Assembly (NCBI GenBank): GCA_023488905.1
Contig: JAMDCQ010000015.1
Span: 24,324-88,323, forward strand
Direction: 5' to 3'
Source: Candidatus Bathyarchaeota archaeon
Lineage (GTDB): Archaea; Thermoproteota; Bathyarchaeia; Bathyarchaeales; Bathycorpusculaceae
DNA length: 64,000 nucleotides
The notes beneath the pieces are model-generated. The model saw only the letters and a list, made by a program, of their open reading frames with translations. It did no database searches and was not told the DNA's origin. Each line of letters opens with the position of its first letter. Positions within the stretch are counted from its first letter, which is position 1. Position numbers and translations under genes: made by a program. Below, piece after piece: positions 50,065 through 60,135 of this stretch.

Positions 50065-51054
50065 ATGGAAGCAGGGCTAAAGAAAATCAGGGTTACGCCA
50101 TTGGCTTCGGAGAGTTTCGGCGTACGTTCCATGTGCACGCTCGTCGAAACCCCCGACGTAACGGTGCTTCTGGATGCAGGCGTCTCGCTGTGTCCGTACC
50201 GCTTCAATTTGCCCCCGCACCCCATCGAATTCCAAACCATCCAGCGCCTACGCCAAACCATAGCAGAAGCCGCAGACAAAGCCACAGTCACCACGATTAG
50301 CCACTACCACTTTGACCATCACACGCCCAGCTACGAGGACTGGGTCGTCAACTGGACCGACAACGGTGAAACGGCGCGGCAAATCTACCAAAACAAAACG
50401 GTGCTGGCCAAGAACCCCCAAGAGAACATCAACGCCAGCCAGCGTCAGCGGGCATGGATGTTTCAGAAAACAGGCGGCAAACACGCTAAAACGGTGGAGG
50501 CTGCTGATGGAAAAACCTTCGCTTTTGGAGAGATTAAACTGAGTTTTTCGGAAGCGGTTGCACATGGCTCGGAGGATTCGATGCTGGACTGGGTCATAAT
50601 GGCAACTGTCGAGTATGGTGAGGAGCGGTTTATGTTTGCACCCGACGTTCAGGGACCCATGTCAACACGCACGGCTGACCTGATTTTGGCTGCTAAACCC
50701 ACGGTGATCATGCTGGGTGGGCCGCCGCTTTACCTTGCAGGCTTCCGCGTCGAGGAGGCGCAGCTTGAGTTGGGCATCCGAAACCTTGAACGCATCGTTG
50801 CAGATGTGCCGACGGTGGTTTTGGAGCACCATGCACTGCGGGATGAGGCGTGGCGACCCAAGCTCGAGAGCGTTTTCCAAAAAGCCCAAGCGCAGGGGCA
50901 CAAGATTATGACTGCGGCTGAATACGCAGGCAAAGAAAACGTCTTCTTAGAGTCAAAACGCAAACAACTCTTCCATGACCACCCAGTTTCAGAAGAGTTT
51001 AGGCAGTGGACAAAAACCCTAAACGGCACAAAAATCGCTAAACCACCAATATAG
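50065..51054 (+). CDS. Metallo-beta-lactamase-fold hydrolase (UPF0282-like)
   Basis: VTTISHYHFDHHTPSYEDWV motif, MFAPDVQGP. Confidence 0.85.
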   Translation: MEAGLKKIRVTPLASESFGVRSMCTLVETPDVTVLLDAGVSLCPYRFNLPPHPIEFQTIQRLRQTIAEAADKATVTTISHYHFDHHTPSYEDWVVNWTDNGETARQIYQNKTVLAKNPQENINASQRQRAWMFQKTGGKHAKTVEAADGKTFAFGEIKLSFSEAVAHGSEDSMLDWVIMATVEYGEERFMFAPDVQGPMSTRTADLILAAKPTVIMLGGPPLYLAGFRVEEAQLELGIRNLERIVADVPTVVLEHHALRDEAWRPKLESVFQKAQAQGHKIMTAAEYAGKENVFLESKRKQLFHDHPVSEEFRQWTKTLNGTKIAKPPI

Positions 51055-51055
51055 C

Positions 51056-53056
51056 CTATTTCGCGTCTTGTCTGCGCAGTGTTTGGCTGTTAATCGCCAC
51101 CAGAACAGTTGAGAGAGACATCAAAATCGCCCCCACCGCAGGATCCACAACCACACCTAACCCTGCAAAAACCCCCACCGCCAAGGGAATCGCAAAGATG
51201 TTGTAGCCCGCAGCCCACCACAGGTTTTGCGCCATCTTTGAGTATGTGCGCTTTGAATAGTTGATTGTTCTAGTTACGTCTTGGGGATTGTTTTTAACGA
51301 GGATGACGTCTGCGCTTTCTATTGCAACATCAGTTCCTGCCCCGATGGCTATTCCAACGTCGGCGGTTGCGAGCGCGGGTGCATCGTTTATGCCGTCACC
51401 CACCATCGCAACTCGGTAGCCCTGCTGTTTTAGCTGTGCGATTTTTTGGGCTTTCTGGTCAGGCAGCACACCTGCGAAGAACTCATCGATACCTAACTCT
51501 TCAGCTACCGTCTGCGCTACTTCTTGGGCGTCACCAGTTAACATGTAAACCTTAACGCCAGCTGCCTTCAAATCCTGCACTGCCTTGCGGGATTCTTCGC
51601 GGATTCTATCTGACAATGCAAAAACTCCTGCAAGTTTGTTATCGACAACTGTGTAAACTACGGTTTTGCCTGCCCTCTGAAGCAGAGATATCTTCTCGTC
51701 TGTTAGGGAGATGTTGAGTTCCTGCAGAAGATTTGGGCTGCCAACATAGATGGTTTTGCCATTGACATCTGCTTTGGCGCCTTTGCCGGGGATCGCAAGA
51801 AAGCCACTGCTTAAAGGAATGGCAACTGCTTTTGTTTTTGCATGTTCAACTATGGCTTTTGCGATTACGTGCTCGGAGTTCTGCTCCACCGCTGCCGTCA
51901 CCGCCAACAACTCAGCCTCTGCAATGTAGGGTACGACGTCGGTTACGCCGAATTGCCCCATCGTCAACGTGCCCGTCTTGTCAAATACCACGGCATCAAC
52001 GGATTTGGCGTCTTCAAAGGCCTTTCTGTCCCGAATCAATATGCCCCGCTTGGCGGTTAGAGATGTTGACAGGGCAACCACGAGCGGGATAGCCAAACCC
52101 AACGCGTGAGGACAGGCAATAACGAGCACGGTTACAGACCTTGTGAGGGCAAACTGCGGGTTGCCGATTAACGCCCAAACCACAAACGTCACGACTCCGA
52201 CAACGACCGCGACATAGAACAAGAACGCAGCAGCACGGTTAGCCAAATCCTGCGTCCGCGACTTACTCTGCTGCGCCTGCTGAACCAGCTTAACCACCTG
52301 CGAGAGATACGTTTCTTCGCCAGTACGCTCGATTCTTGTTCGCAAAACGCCGTCGCCGTTAACAGCTCCCCCGATAACCTTGTCAGCTGCTACTTTGTGC
52401 ACTGGATTGGATTCGCCTGTTAGCAGCGCCTCGTTAACGTATGATTCGCCCTCAACGACCACGCCGTCGGAGGGGATTTTTTCGCCCGGCCTAACTAACA
52501 CAACAGTGCCAACCCGCAAGTGAGACACAGGCATATCCACAACGGCCCCATTCATGACGACGTGGGCAGTCGTCGGCATCACCTTCACAAGTTCCTCAAG
52601 TGCCCTTGACGCGCCGAGCACGCTGCGGGCTTCAAGCCAATGCCCCAACAGCATAACGTCGATTAAGGTGGCGAGTTCCCAAAAAAAGTCGCTGCCGACG
52701 GGGAAAAACACTGTTGCGGCTGAAAAATAGAATGCCACCGATATGGCTGTGCCCACCAGCGTCATCATTCCTGGTTGGCGCGCTTTGAGTTCCTGTATTA
52801 ACCCTGTTAGAAAGGGCCATCCGCCATAAGCGTAGAGTACCGCCGCTAAAATCAACAGAATGTATGATTGATAAGGTACAGTCAGAGTGTACTGGAACCA
52901 GATCTGAATCATTTCTGACAGCGCTAAAACAGGAATCGTAAGGAGGAGACAGACAAAGAACCTATTCCGCAGGGTTTTGGTGTGCATACTATGCGATGGT
53001 GCTTCATGCTTCATACCCTGCATATCTGCCTGATGCACTTTTCCGTGATGCTCCAT
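51056..53056 (-). CDS. Heavy-metal P-type ATPase, CopB-like (CPH motif, His/Met-rich N-terminus)
   Basis: VIACPHALGLAIPL, FDKTGTLTMG, MVGDGINDAPALATADVGIAIG; N-term MEHHGKVHQADMQGMKHEAPSHSMH. Confidence 0.92.
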   Translation of the reverse strand: MEHHGKVHQADMQGMKHEAPSHSMHTKTLRNRFFVCLLLTIPVLALSEMIQIWFQYTLTVPYQSYILLILAAVLYAYGGWPFLTGLIQELKARQPGMMTLVGTAISVAFYFSAATVFFPVGSDFFWELATLIDVMLLGHWLEARSVLGASRALEELVKVMPTTAHVVMNGAVVDMPVSHLRVGTVVLVRPGEKIPSDGVVVEGESYVNEALLTGESNPVHKVAADKVIGGAVNGDGVLRTRIERTGEETYLSQVVKLVQQAQQSKSRTQDLANRAAAFLFYVAVVVGVVTFVVWALIGNPQFALTRSVTVLVIACPHALGLAIPLVVALSTSLTAKRGILIRDRKAFEDAKSVDAVVFDKTGTLTMGQFGVTDVVPYIAEAELLAVTAAVEQNSEHVIAKAIVEHAKTKAVAIPLSSGFLAIPGKGAKADVNGKTIYVGSPNLLQELNISLTDEKISLLQRAGKTVVYTVVDNKLAGVFALSDRIREESRKAVQDLKAAGVKVYMLTGDAQEVAQTVAEELGIDEFFAGVLPDQKAQKIAQLKQQGYRVAMVGDGINDAPALATADVGIAIGAGTDVAIESADVILVKNNPQDVTRTINYSKRTYSKMAQNLWWAAGYNIFAIPLAVGVFAGLGVVVDPAVGAILMSLSTVLVAINSQTLRRQDAK

Positions 53057-53057
53057 A

Positions 53058-53492
53058 CTAAAGCAAACCTAAAAGGTGAACAAGAGCCCCATTGACAATT
53101 GAAATAACCCAAATAACCAAAAGTGGCGTCATCAATTTTTTCCATCGCACACAAGCCATCTTGGAAGGCCCCTTAATTACCCAAGCAACGACAAGGATGA
53201 TACCTACTACTTCCGCTGCTGTCCCCAAAATGACATGCGACCACACCGTAACAGAGCCAAACATCGAAAGTTCAAAAAGCTCCTCTGCCTCAGACGCAAA
53301 ACTGGGCACCATAACAATAAAGATTAAAACTGTGTGCAAAATTAAGGCAGCTACTGTTGAGTAACCATGCAGCATAAAGGTTTTTGTGCTTTTTTGTTTT
53401 CGGAAGAAAGGAAGCCCTAAAAGCAAAAAGATTATGATCAAGATTTGTAGTGACAGACTAACGTTTCCAATCGGGTCTAACCCCATCGACAA
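53058..53492 (-). CDS. Small integral membrane protein
   Basis: ~4 TM helices; adjacent to and co-directional with the P-type ATPase. Confidence 0.6.
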   Translation of the reverse strand: MSMGLDPIGNVSLSLQILIIIFLLLGLPFFRKQKSTKTFMLHGYSTVAALILHTVLIFIVMVPSFASEAEELFELSMFGSVTVWSHVILGTAAEVVGIILVVAWVIKGPSKMACVRWKKLMTPLLVIWVISIVNGALVHLLGLL

Positions 53493-53619
53493 AACAAATC
53501 AACCTCAAATCGCTTCTCCAATCAAGCGATATCATCTATTGGTTAAGCTAAGCTAAGCTCATAAACATTTCCAGTTTAACTCGTACATAAAACCGCTATC
53601 CATGATAAAAAAGGAAGAG

Positions 53620-53967
53620 TTAGGTGTTTTCTCTGTATGTGAAGCCGCATCTGATGCAACGTAGAAACTGTGTTGAAGACTCATCTGAGCCGCGGGTCTG
53701 CACCTGCCAGACGTTGGCAGTGTTGTTTCCGCATCGGGGGCACTCGACGTGTATGGTGGGCATGGGGTTTAGTTCCTGTTCTTCTCTGCCGATTACCGCT
53801 ACGAGTTGTTTGGGGTTGTGCTCGATGACTTTGGCGCTGAAGAGTTTCGCGTTGGCTTCTTGTTTTTTGCGCCCGCATTTGGTGCAGGCAAGCATTAAGA
53901 GGGGTTGGTTTCCTGAACGGATTTTGATTGGTTTTAGTATTGAACCGCATTCGCCACAAAATTCCAT
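53620..53967 (-). CDS. Transcription factor S (TFS / RpoM-like)
   Basis: FCGECGSILKPIK...CTKCGRKK; C-term CPRCGNNTANVWQVQTRGSDESSTQFLRCIRCGFTYREN. Confidence 0.93.
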   Translation of the reverse strand: MEFCGECGSILKPIKIRSGNQPLLMLACTKCGRKKQEANAKLFSAKVIEHNPKQLVAVIGREEQELNPMPTIHVECPRCGNNTANVWQVQTRGSDESSTQFLRCIRCGFTYRENT

Positions 53968-54240
53968 ACATATCATCTCCTACACAAACATTGGCAACCA
54001 ACGACTAGTTTTGACGCAAACCAAAAGCTGGGAAGAGAGGGAAAACCGCTTGTTGTCTGCGTCTCTGTTAAGCGTTGTTTTGCCTGTCGCATATGGATAT
54101 TACCTCATCCTTTGCGCATTACTCCATTAGACTGTTTTGAGTGATAAATAACGTTGTGACTGCAAGCCGCTAACAACAAGTCCCGACCGATCAACTTTTA
54201 TCGCCCTCGCGTAACAGTAGCAGGTAAGGTTGGTTTAGAT

Positions 54241-54477
54241 ATGAAAGTCGGTGTATGCGGAATCGCCTGCGAAAAATGCCCAAAAATGACACACGGCACA
54301 TGTCCAAACGGCAGCGTCGGCTGCGTCGCCAGAGAAAACAAGTTCTGTCAAATCTGCAACTGCGCCTTCACAAAAGGCGTCAAACTCTGCTTTGAATGCG
54401 CCGAATTCCCATGCGAAACCACCAAACAAGGCCCCATAAGCTACGGTTACTGCCAGTACCTTGCGGGGAAACAGTGA
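54241..54477 (+). CDS. DUF3795-like Cys-rich protein
   Basis: CGIACEKCPKMTHGTCPNGSVGCVARENKFCQICNCAFTKGVKLCFECAEFPCE. Confidence 0.7.
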   Translation: MKVGVCGIACEKCPKMTHGTCPNGSVGCVARENKFCQICNCAFTKGVKLCFECAEFPCETTKQGPISYGYCQYLAGKQ

Positions 54478-54514
54478 GAGTTACCCTTAATTGCGCGCAT
54501 CCGAATGATTAATT

Positions 54515-55441
54515 ATGGTTTCTAGAGAAGTCCTCATCGAAGCAAAAGGGCTAACCAAAAAATACGACGACTTCCTCGCCGTTGATCACATCGACTTCGA
54601 AGTGTACAGAGGCGAGTGCGTCGGGTTTTTGGGACCCAACGGTGCAGGCAAAACCACCACCGTACGCATGATGTACTGCTTTTTGGTTCCCACCGCAGGC
54701 GAACTCACCGTGGCGGGTTTAAGCGTTAAGTCGCAGTGCAGAGAAATCAAAGCCCTAATCGGTTTAGCGCCTCAAGAGGACAACTTAGACCCCGACTTCA
54801 CAGTCCTAAAAAACCTAACCGTCTACTGCCGATACTTTGACATCCCAAAAGAAGAAGCCCTCAAACGTGCTGAGGAGCAGCTAAAGTTTTTCCAGTTGGA
54901 GGAAAAGCGGGATGTGCCTATCTTGGCGCTCTCGACGGGTATGAAGCGTAGACTGATTTTTGCGAGGGCGCTACTTAATCAGCCGCAGATTCTGCTTCTT
55001 GATGAGCCGACGACGGGGTTGGATCCGCAGGCGCGGCATCTGGTCTGGGATGAAGTCCGCCACCTCAAAAAGCAGCACGTAACCATCATCCTAACCACAC
55101 ACTACATGGATGAAGCCCAAATCCTATGCGACCGCATACTCATTGTAGACCATGGCAAAATCATCGAGCAAGGCTCACCAGCTGAGTTGATTAAGAAGCA
55201 TGTGGGTGAAGAAGTCCTCGAACTCGACTACGACGAAAAAATGATTCCGCTTCTAAAGGAGGCTTTCCCGCAGTCTCGCATGGAACGAATCGGCGACCGT
55301 ATGCAAATCTTCACCGACCAACCGCACGGGGTCTTCGAAGGCTTCCTGCAGCAGCATAAACTTCAGAATGTTTCCATCCGCAACGCTAACCTCGAAGACG
55401 TTTTCTTGAAATTGACTGGCAGGGGGCTGCGAGCAGAATGA
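54515..55441 (+). CDS. ABC transporter ATP-binding protein
   Basis: GPNGAGKTTTVRMM, LSTGMKRRLIFARALLNQPQILLLDEPTTGLDP. Confidence 0.95.
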   Translation: MVSREVLIEAKGLTKKYDDFLAVDHIDFEVYRGECVGFLGPNGAGKTTTVRMMYCFLVPTAGELTVAGLSVKSQCREIKALIGLAPQEDNLDPDFTVLKNLTVYCRYFDIPKEEALKRAEEQLKFFQLEEKRDVPILALSTGMKRRLIFARALLNQPQILLLDEPTTGLDPQARHLVWDEVRHLKKQHVTIILTTHYMDEAQILCDRILIVDHGKIIEQGSPAELIKKHVGEEVLELDYDEKMIPLLKEAFPQSRMERIGDRMQIFTDQPHGVFEGFLQQHKLQNVSIRNANLEDVFLKLTGRGLRAE

Positions 55442-56271
55442 CAACACCCAACCTGCGCAAATCCCCCGCAAAATTCAGCATCCCCCACCTCACTTACAGA
55501 GTTTGGACTGTGTGGCACAGAAACCTAGACGTGTTCATAAAAACCATAAAAGTCAACTTTTTGCCCTCCCTTCTTGAGCCGATTCTCTATCTGGTGGCTT
55601 TCGGCTTCGGGCTGGGCGGGTTTGTGCAGAACATCAACGGGCAACCCTACATCAATTTCTTGGCGCCTGCGCTGGTGGCGATTGCAGTCATGAACGGCTC
55701 TTTCTTTGAGTGTACGTATGCCTCGTTTGTGCGAATGTACTTCCAAAAGACCTTTGACGCTATAGTCGCCACACCCGTGAGCGTGGAGGAGGTTGTTGCA
55801 GGCGAGCTCCTCTGGGGCGCCACACGCTCAACCATAAACGTAACCATCGTGCTTGCAGTCATCGCCGCATTCGGCTTAATCACAAGCCCCCTGTTTTTGC
55901 TGGTGCCGATTATCGCGTTCTTCGGCGGCTTAATGTTCGCCGCCATAGCCATGTGTTTCACCGCATTGGCACCAAACATAGACTTCTTCAACTACCCCGC
56001 ATTCCTCTTCATAACCCCGATGCTGTTTCTGAGCGGAACCTTCTTCCCCCTCACCGCCCTGCCAACAGCCGTGCAGGCATTAGCAATGACACTTTTGCCG
56101 CTTACGCATGTTGTGAACCTCTGCAGGGGCGCGGTTGTGTCCACGGTGGAGCCGATTTTAGGGTTGAGCACAGAAATGCTGTTGCTGGTCAGCTTGGTCT
56201 GGTTAATTGCGGTGACGGCGTTCTTCTTTATCTTAGCCATAAACATGATGAAGAAACGCCTAATCGCCTAA
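55438..56271 (+). CDS. ABC-2 type transporter permease
   Basis: ABC-2/NodJ-like, overlaps ATPase stop; multi-TM. Confidence 0.92.
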   Translation: MTTPNLRKSPAKFSIPHLTYRVWTVWHRNLDVFIKTIKVNFLPSLLEPILYLVAFGFGLGGFVQNINGQPYINFLAPALVAIAVMNGSFFECTYASFVRMYFQKTFDAIVATPVSVEEVVAGELLWGATRSTINVTIVLAVIAAFGLITSPLFLLVPIIAFFGGLMFAAIAMCFTALAPNIDFFNYPAFLFITPMLFLSGTFFPLTALPTAVQALAMTLLPLTHVVNLCRGAVVSTVEPILGLSTEMLLLVSLVWLIAVTAFFFILAINMMKKRLIA

Positions 56272-57206
56272 ACCACGACGCCTTTGACCTCGGCGAGTAT
56301 GAGGTAGAACGCGGCTAACCCCTGCCAGGTTCCCCATCCTTTTGCGATTTCACGGGCTTCCGTCGCCTTAATGGATCGGCCGCCACAGTAGTATGTTGAG
56401 ATTACTCGTCGGATACCGAAGTCGTCGGCGGGCAACACATCCCACCGCTGCATTCCACGCAACAACGTCAACTCCGCAGTCCAAACGCCAATACCTTTGA
56501 GTTCATCTAACTCAGCGATAACCGAATCTGCGTCAGGATTGTTTTTCATGCCTTCAAGGTCCAGCTTCCCCTCCACAATCAAGCGGGCGGTGTTGTAGAT
56601 GTATTCGGCTTTGCGTTCGCTTAAGCCGCAGCCGCGTATGTCGCTTATGCTTGCGTCATAGATGTTTTTGGCGGTGGGAAACGCATGGTAGGTTTCGGCT
56701 TCGAGTTCGAGTTTGTCTCCGAATTTTAGGGCAAGTCGTTCCTCGAGGGTGCGGGCGACTTTGATGGAAATCTGCTGCTCAACAATGGCATCGACTAATC
56801 CTTCGAAGGCTGTTTGGGTGGTGGGGAATTTGAAGCCGCGGAGTTGTTGGACTATTCTATGCATAGCGATGTCGTTTTCTGCTTCTTTGTAGAATGCTTC
56901 AAGGTCAAAGCTTAGGTTGAAAATGTGGGTTAGGGCTTCTTGGGCGCCCTGTTTCGTTTTGGATGTAATGGGCTTGTTTGATTTTAGCGTGATTTTCAGC
57001 TTTGGGTGCTCAACAGTCCCCTTGGAAACAACCTGAGCCAAAACAAGTCCCCCCTCAAGGCGGAGCACCTGATTAAACTCCCCGTTAACATATGCGCGAA
57101 CATGGGCGTCGCCACTTGAGAAAATCTGGCAGGTCAAATCGAAATCCAGCGGCCTCGTCGGCGCTAATGTGAAGGTTTCTGTGCTCACCATGCGTTTCTT
57201 TCTCAC
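56268..57206 (-). CDS. DNA-3-methyladenine glycosylase II-like (HhH-GPD)
   Basis: DAIVEQQISIKVARTLEERLALKFG; LDELKGIGVWTAELTLLRGMQRWDVLPADDFGIRR. Confidence 0.9.
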   Translation of the reverse strand: MRKKRMVSTETFTLAPTRPLDFDLTCQIFSSGDAHVRAYVNGEFNQVLRLEGGLVLAQVVSKGTVEHPKLKITLKSNKPITSKTKQGAQEALTHIFNLSFDLEAFYKEAENDIAMHRIVQQLRGFKFPTTQTAFEGLVDAIVEQQISIKVARTLEERLALKFGDKLELEAETYHAFPTAKNIYDASISDIRGCGLSERKAEYIYNTARLIVEGKLDLEGMKNNPDADSVIAELDELKGIGVWTAELTLLRGMQRWDVLPADDFGIRRVISTYYCGGRSIKATEAREIAKGWGTWQGLAAFYLILAEVKGVVV

Positions 57207-57287
57207 GTATGGAATATCTGCCTATTTTTTGAGTATTAAAGATTTTTTAACCCTCACCCACATAAGAAGCTACTAAGAGGAATCAAA

Positions 57288-57964
57288 GTGCGCATCGTTG
57301 TCCGAATAGGCGGCTCAGTCGTCGCCAACCCAATAAACACCGACTTGATGGCTAAGTACGCTGACGTAATCAAAACCATAAAAGCGCAGGGCCATGAGGT
57401 TGTGGTGGTTTTAGGCGGCGGCTCCTTGGCGCGTGAATTCATCGGTTTAGCGAAAAAGCTGGAGTTAGACATGAACGCGCAGGATGAAGTTGCGATTTCA
57501 TGTTCGCGGTTGTTTGCGCAGTTGTTCCTCAAAAAACTCGGCGACATCGCCTGCAGCAAAGTTGCGGTCGCGCTGAATGAAGCCGAGCAGTGTCTACGTG
57601 AGGATAAAGTGGTTGTGATGGGCGGTTTGAGGCCTGGAATCACCACCGACACCGTCGCCACACTCGTAGCTGAGAGGGTTCACGCGGATTTGCTTGTGAA
57701 GGGAACAGATCAAGATGGTGTTTACAGTAAAGACCCCCGAAAACACCCCGACGCAGTTAAACTTGACCGCATTTAAGCTTCGATGAATTGGCGGGGGTTT
57801 TTGAACAGAATGAGCATAAAGCGGGAATTCATCAAATCATCGACCCCGAAGCCGTCAAAGTGCTCAGGCGAAACCGCGTTAAAACAGTCATCTTTAGCGG
57901 TTTTAAACCTGAGAACATGTTAGCTGCTGTGGCCGGCGATAATATCGGTACCATAATAAGTTAA
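57288..57964 (+). pseudogene. pyrH: UMP kinase (archaeal PyrH), frameshifted near the 3' third
   Basis: VRIGGSVVANPINTDL...LLVKGTDQDGVYSKDPRKHPDAVKLDRI* then in another frame SFDELAGVFEQNEHKAGIHQIIDPEAVKVLRRNRVKTVIFSGFKPENMLAAVAGDNIGTIIS*. Confidence 0.85.
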
Positions 57965-57973
57965 AGTCGCCCT

Positions 57974-58080
57974 CACAGTGCCCCTCTGCGCATAACGCAC
58001 ATTCCTACCGCCGTTTAGAGTCCTCTATAGGTTTTTGCATGCCTCTGATATTTGGGTTCTAATATGTCCACGCAAAACGC
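57974..58080 (+). repeat. Dispersed intergenic repeat, ATATTTGGATCCTAATAT family, copy 3
   Basis: Core 58048-58065 (ATATTTGGGTTCTAATAT); flanks align with copy 1. Confidence 0.62.
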
Positions 58081-58188
58081 ACCAAAACAAAGTGATCACG
58101 TGGCAACAGTTGCGTTTCCCATGAAACCTCTTAAAAACCATAATCCTCACTGTAAACCTATTCTTAGCACGACTAAAAAAGTAAGATG

Positions 58189-59045
58189 TTAGTTTGCAGG
58201 TGGCATTCTGCTTAGAACGTCGTTGACCGCTTGGATTAACGCATTGCACGCTGTTTGTCTGGCAGTGACCGAGTTGTCGGTTTCAAGTTTCTCTAACTCT
58301 TTTTGCAGACTCTCAGAGGTTTCAGCGAGTTCTTGTTTGTGTTTCTCGTAGTTGTCATGTAGTTTTTCTTGTTCAACCTTGAAGGTTTGGGTTGTGATTT
58401 CTAATTCGTTTTTGGCTACTGTGAAGTCTTTGTGGGTTTGGTCAAGTTTTTCTTGAGCCCTTTTTTTCTCGCCGAACTGGTAAAATTTGAATTTAACTTT
58501 CTGCTGTGCAGAGATTTCGTCCTCTATTTGGCGTACTCTGTTGGATAATCGCCCAATTTCGCTGTTGTTTCGCTGTTGCGTCGGTTGCTGAGTTCACGTG
58601 TTTTCTGGGCGTATTCTTTGTCAGCTTCGACTATGAGGTGATTGTTGTCAGAGAGTGCTTTTGCTTCTTTGGTCAAGTTTGATTCAGCAAGCCGGTTCTC
58701 GGCAAGTGCAGCTTGGACATCTAAGAATATTTGTGTGTGCTCTTTTTGGAATTGGTCATCCACTTTTATGGCTGGGTTGGATTCGAATTCTGAAACAACC
58801 TGCCGAAGATTAAGTAACCAATCATCAAAGTATTGGCTAAACGGTGATAACGCAAAAACTTGGTTGCCGAGACGGTTCAATCCAGAGAGGGCTTTTTCAG
58901 TAACCTCTTTAGCGGAAACCTCAGGCGTCTCTTCTCGGAGGTATTTTGCGTCTGCCCGTTTCTTCTTTTCTTTAGCTTTTTTGTCATGAGCGCTTTTTGA
59001 TAGTCGCCCACTGCCTTTGCGGCTTGCTTGTGGTTTATAACTCAT
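58189..59045 (-). pseudogene. Coiled-coil protein, frame broken by an 11-nt tandem duplication
   Basis: ...RELSNRRNSE then, past the duplicated AACAGCGAAAC, IGRLSNRVRQIEDEISAQQKVKFKFYQFGEKKRAQEK...VLSRMPPAN*. Confidence 0.7.
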
Positions 59046-59125
59046 AATCAATTCTGTTGTAGCTGGAAATATTTAAAGGATGGCACATTCCACGGTTGCC
59101 CGCAGAGTGCACCTAAAAAATGATT

Positions 59126-60055
59126 TTATCGGCGCCGCCGTTTTTTGCTATGTACCCTTTTACTGGAGCTGTATTTGCCCCTTGGAGAAATGTCAGTTGA
59201 TCTGCGTCGCTTTATCAAAAGCCAGACTACTACCACAACGACAATTGCCACAACAAAGACAGCTATGTATACGGGAGACAAGTTATTAGTTGGTTCTGTG
59301 GGAGTTTGCGAGCCGCTTGGTCCAGTGACAGGGGTTTGTGCCGAAGGCAGAGCTCCCGAGAGCAGAGGCGTCTCAACTTGTACCATCAATGCGTACTTAC
59401 TGATCTGATTGTTTGAACCAGCAGTTGTTTGGTTTAGGTTAATTGCTGAAAGGCTGAAACTGTTAATGCCCTGAGGAGTCATAGTTGCAACTTTAGTTGA
59501 GTAGCCTGCTGCAATAGGTTTTCCTTCAGAATTGTAAAACGTTGCAACTACTGCAACGTTGCTTGCGGTTTCGGAGCCGGTGTTTTTGATTTCTCCCTCG
59601 ATTGTGTATCCGCCGGATGGTTGAGATGCTTCATGTGATGTTATCGTTACCCCTTGGTATTGGTACTCTGTAGTCGCTGAGGCTTGAATTACTCTTACAG
59701 TGACATCTGAGAGTCCCCCGGTCCATGCGCCAGTGTTGGTGAGGTTGGAGCGGAACTGCATGTAGAAAGGCGCTTTCTCGCCCGGCAACAGATTATTAGC
59801 CCAAACTAAGTCTCCGGATATAACTTCTGAACCGTAGGAGGGGATTGCAGTTCCAGAAATAATCACGGTGCTGATCACGTTTTGACCAATGTTTTGCACC
59901 TCTCCAACGACGACAAGAATGCCTGCGGAGTCAAAGCGGTAAGTGAAGTTTAGGATTTTTACATCTTCTGTCGCGCTCAAAGCTCCCGGAGTAAAGGATA
60001 GAGTTAGCGTAGATATCGCGAGCAGAAGTAGGATGCATACAATGGCTTTTTTCAT
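59126..60055 (-). CDS. Secreted, C-terminally anchored FxLYD/CARDB-like protein
   Basis: Signal peptide, GEVQNIGQNVISTVIISGTA, GEIKNTGSETASNVAVVATFYNSEGKPIAAG, C-term TM + KRRR. Confidence 0.75.
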   Translation of the reverse strand: MKKAIVCILLLLAISTLTLSFTPGALSATEDVKILNFTYRFDSAGILVVVGEVQNIGQNVISTVIISGTAIPSYGSEVISGDLVWANNLLPGEKAPFYMQFRSNLTNTGAWTGGLSDVTVRVIQASATTEYQYQGVTITSHEASQPSGGYTIEGEIKNTGSETASNVAVVATFYNSEGKPIAAGYSTKVATMTPQGINSFSLSAINLNQTTAGSNNQISKYALMVQVETPLLSGALPSAQTPVTGPSGSQTPTEPTNNLSPVYIAVFVVAIVVVVVVWLLIKRRRSTDISPRGKYSSSKRVHSKKRRRR

Positions 60056-60135
60056 TCAATCATGCCTTCGTTATCTTCAACGCCAACAAAAGCAATGTTG
60101 ACATATAAAATATTTTCCAAATTTATCCCTCTGAA

